Source of the DNA: an uncultured Collinsella sp.
GTDB taxonomy: Bacteria > Actinomycetota > Coriobacteriia > Coriobacteriales > Coriobacteriaceae
Direction of reading: 5' to 3'
Length of the DNA stretch: 24,660 nucleotides
Assembly (NCBI GenBank): GCA_958452935.1
Contig: CAUDVX010000027.1
Span: 1-24,660 of the forward strand
Every line of letters starts with the position of its first letter. Positions within the stretch are counted from its first letter, which is position 1. Of this stretch, positions 23,224 through 24,660 are shown in pieces. The position numbers and the translations under genes are program-made. Under the pieces are notes generated by a model that saw nothing but the letters and a program-made list of their open reading frames with translations, was not told the DNA's origin and searched no databases.

Positions 23224-24264
23224 ATGTCTGAGCTCAACCCCGTCCGCATTGCCGTTATCGGCGCCGGCGCCATGGGCCGCAACCACATCCGCTTTGTCAC
23301 CGAGGAGCCCGAGGCCGAGCTCGTCGCCATCGCCGACGCCTTTGAGGGCGCCCGCGCCACGGCCGAGGCCGCCGGCGTGCCGTTTTACACCGATCCCGCC
23401 CAGATGATGGACGAGGTCAAGCCCGAGGCCGTCATTATCGCCACCCCCAACGACCTGCACCTGGGCGTTGCCCGCGAGGCTGTGAAGCGCAACATCGTGC
23501 CGCTGGTCGAAAAGCCGATCTCCAACGATCTTGAGGATGCCCAGGCCTTCGCCGCCGAGGCCGAGACCGCCGGCGTGCCCGTGCTCGTGGGCCAGCACCG
23601 TCGCCACAATCCCTTCGTCAACAAGGCCAAGGAGATCATCGAGTCCGGCGAGCTGGGCAAGCTCACCGTATCGAGCTTCCACTACATGATCTATAAGAAT
23701 GACGAGTACTTCGACGTCGAGTGGCGCCGCAAGAAGGGTGCCGGCCCGATCCTGGTCAACCTGGTGCACGACGTCGACCTGCTCCGCTATCTGCTGGGCG
23801 AGCCCGTTGCCGTCCAGGGTATGCAGTCCAGCGCCGCCCGCGGTTTTGAGACCGAGGACTCCGCCGTGGTCAACGTCCGTTTTGCCGATGGCGCGCTTGC
23901 GAGCATGACCATCTCCGACGCCACCGCCAGCCCCTGGAACTGGGAGGCCACCGCTCGCGAGGATCCGCAGTACCGCCCCTTCGACGCCGACGCCTACTTT
24001 ATCGGCGGCACTAAGGGCGCCCTTTCGCTGCCCCGCCTACACCAGTTCTCCTACGACGGCGCCTCCAACTGGCACAAGCCGCTGCAGATGGAAATCCCGG
24101 CTGTGGACCCGGCGCTGCCGCACAAGATGCAGCTCAAGCACTTTGTGAAGGTCGTTCGCCGCGAGGTCGAGCCCGTCGTGACCCCCGCCGACAACGTTAA
24201 GACGCTCACGCTTCTCAACGCCATCAAGGAGGCCGCCGAGACCGGCCAGCTCGTCGAGCTGTAA
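23224..24264 (+). CDS. Gfo/Idh/MocA-family oxidoreductase
   Basis: A 346-residue NAD(P)-dependent dehydrogenase. The N-terminal Rossmann domain shows VIGAGAMGRNH (11-21), IATPNDLHL (72-80) and VEKPIS (95-100), whose Lys97 is the family's catalytic lysine. The C-terminal alpha/beta domain has GAGPILVNLVHDVDLLRYL (172-190), where His182 is the probable active-site histidine. The family includes inositol, glucose-fructose and quinate-type dehydrogenases, so the substrate is open. AAGGAG precedes the ATG by six bases. It is the last gene of the SDR-OFA cluster, separated by the short hairpin repeat, and a terminator follows. Together with the SDR it suggests two successive oxidations, or an oxidation followed by an isomerising reduction. 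Confidence 0.9.
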   Translation: MSELNPVRIAVIGAGAMGRNHIRFVTEEPEAELVAIADAFEGARATAEAAGVPFYTDPAQMMDEVKPEAVIIATPNDLHLGVAREAVKRNIVPLVEKPISNDLEDAQAFAAEAETAGVPVLVGQHRRHNPFVNKAKEIIESGELGKLTVSSFHYMIYKNDEYFDVEWRRKKGAGPILVNLVHDVDLLRYLLGEPVAVQGMQSSAARGFETEDSAVVNVRFADGALASMTISDATASPWNWEATAREDPQYRPFDADAYFIGGTKGALSLPRLHQFSYDGASNWHKPLQMEIPAVDPALPHKMQLKHFVKVVRREVEPVVTPADNVKTLTLLNAIKEAAETGQLVEL

Positions 24265-24336
24265 CGCCTTAAGAGCGGCCGCGGCAGAAACCCCATGCCG
24301 AGTCCCTCGGTCCGCCACCAATAAGACCCTCTTCTT

Positions 24337-24372
24337 TGCCCCGCGAGCAGCCTCCTGTCCGCGGGGCATTTT
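24337..24372 (+). terminator. Intrinsic terminator after the Gfo/Idh gene
   Basis: TGCCCCGCG (24337-24345) pairs perfectly with CGCGGGGCA (24360-24368), followed by TTTT. It closes the SDR-OFA-Gfo transcript before tex. Confidence 0.85.
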
Positions 24373-24459
24373 GCTACCTTGCCGACGATTATTCTGGGTC
24401 GGGGGCTATTTTGCGCCTCAGCTTGATTCGTTCGCCTCAAAACAGTCTTTTGGGACGGG

Positions 24460-24468
24460 TGGTATCCT
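24460..24468 (+). promoter_or_regulatory. Possible extended -10 promoter of tex
   Basis: TGGTATCCT contains TG, one base, then TATCCT, which fits an extended -10 element 45 bp before the tex start. I see no good -35 box at the right distance, so this is tentative. Confidence 0.25.
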
Positions 24469-24512
24469 TGGTAGCTCTGTGCTGCAAACGCACCTTTACC
24501 GCAAGGAGTTTC

Positions 24513-24660
24513 ATGGATCTTATCGCCCAGCTTGCCCGCGAGCTCAACCTTAAGGCCGCCAACGTCGAGGCGGCCGTCAAGCTCATCGACGAGGGCAACA
24601 CCATCCCCTTTATCTCGCGCTACCGCAAGGAAGCCACGGGCGGCATGGACGACGTCGCCC
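24513..24660 (+). CDS. tex: Tex-family S1 RNA-binding protein, N-terminal fragment (cut by window edge)
   Basis: Only the first 49 codons are present. LNLKAANVEAAVKLIDEGNTIPFISRYRKEATGGMDD is the highly conserved start of Tex proteins, which are about 720-800 residues long in most bacteria and carry HhH and S1 nucleic-acid-binding domains. Tex is linked to transcription and to tolerance of stress. AAGGAG lies six bases before the ATG. The frame is open to the end of the window. Confidence 0.92.
   Translation, partial: MDLIAQLARELNLKAANVEAAVKLIDEGNTIPFISRYRKEATGGMDDVA

Overview
The window looks like chromosomal DNA of a high-G+C gut actinobacterium of the class Coriobacteriia. Collinsella is my best guess. 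This is inferred from base composition, the PTS and glycosidase content, the protein style and the many palindromic repeats between genes; no rRNA or other marker gene is present. I see no tRNA, rRNA, CRISPR array, transposase, integrase or phage gene.

Layout. (1) 1-3558: a LacX-type aldose epimerase and an unknown one-helix membrane protein on the minus strand, then a divergent MFS efflux-type transporter read from a TTG start. (2) 3700-11820: two complete alpha-glucoside modules that converge on one terminator. Each has a GH4 6-phospho-glycosidase, a PTS IICB permease and an RpiR-type regulator with a SIS domain. Sugar is phosphorylated during uptake, then cleaved by the NAD/Mn-dependent GH4 enzyme. 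Neither permease carries a IIA domain, so a IIA must be supplied from elsewhere. (3) 11881-13638: a low-molecular-weight protein tyrosine phosphatase, facing a coupled pair of pyridoxamine kinase and a cysteine-rich TIGR04076-like protein. (4) 13639-18441: a repeat-rich 580-bp gap, then a MarR regulator translationally coupled to both halves of a heterodimeric ABC exporter. A well-formed promoter carries a probable MarR operator over its -10 box. (5) 18625-19716: a membrane GGDEF protein. (6) 19837-24264: a LysR regulator divergent from a short-chain dehydrogenase, an OFA-family MFS transporter and a Gfo/Idh/MocA dehydrogenase. This looks like an uptake and oxidation pathway for an unidentified small polyol, cyclitol or sugar acid. 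Several copies of ACCTGCG lie in the divergent promoter region. (7) From 24513: the start of tex, cut by the window edge.

The most unusual feature is the non-coding DNA. Many gaps hold long, often nested, inverted repeats, and at least two families occur twice: a short hairpin at 2239 and 23163, and a composite element with a conserved core and a re-built hairpin at 159 and 14054. A four-copy head-to-head repeat lies at 12367-12490, and a 28-bp-arm palindrome beside a 20-bp-arm palindrome lies at 13821-14033. I see no clearly new protein system such as a defence island. The best novelty candidates are these repeat families, the second GH4 specificity, and the LysR-SDR-OFA-Gfo cluster.
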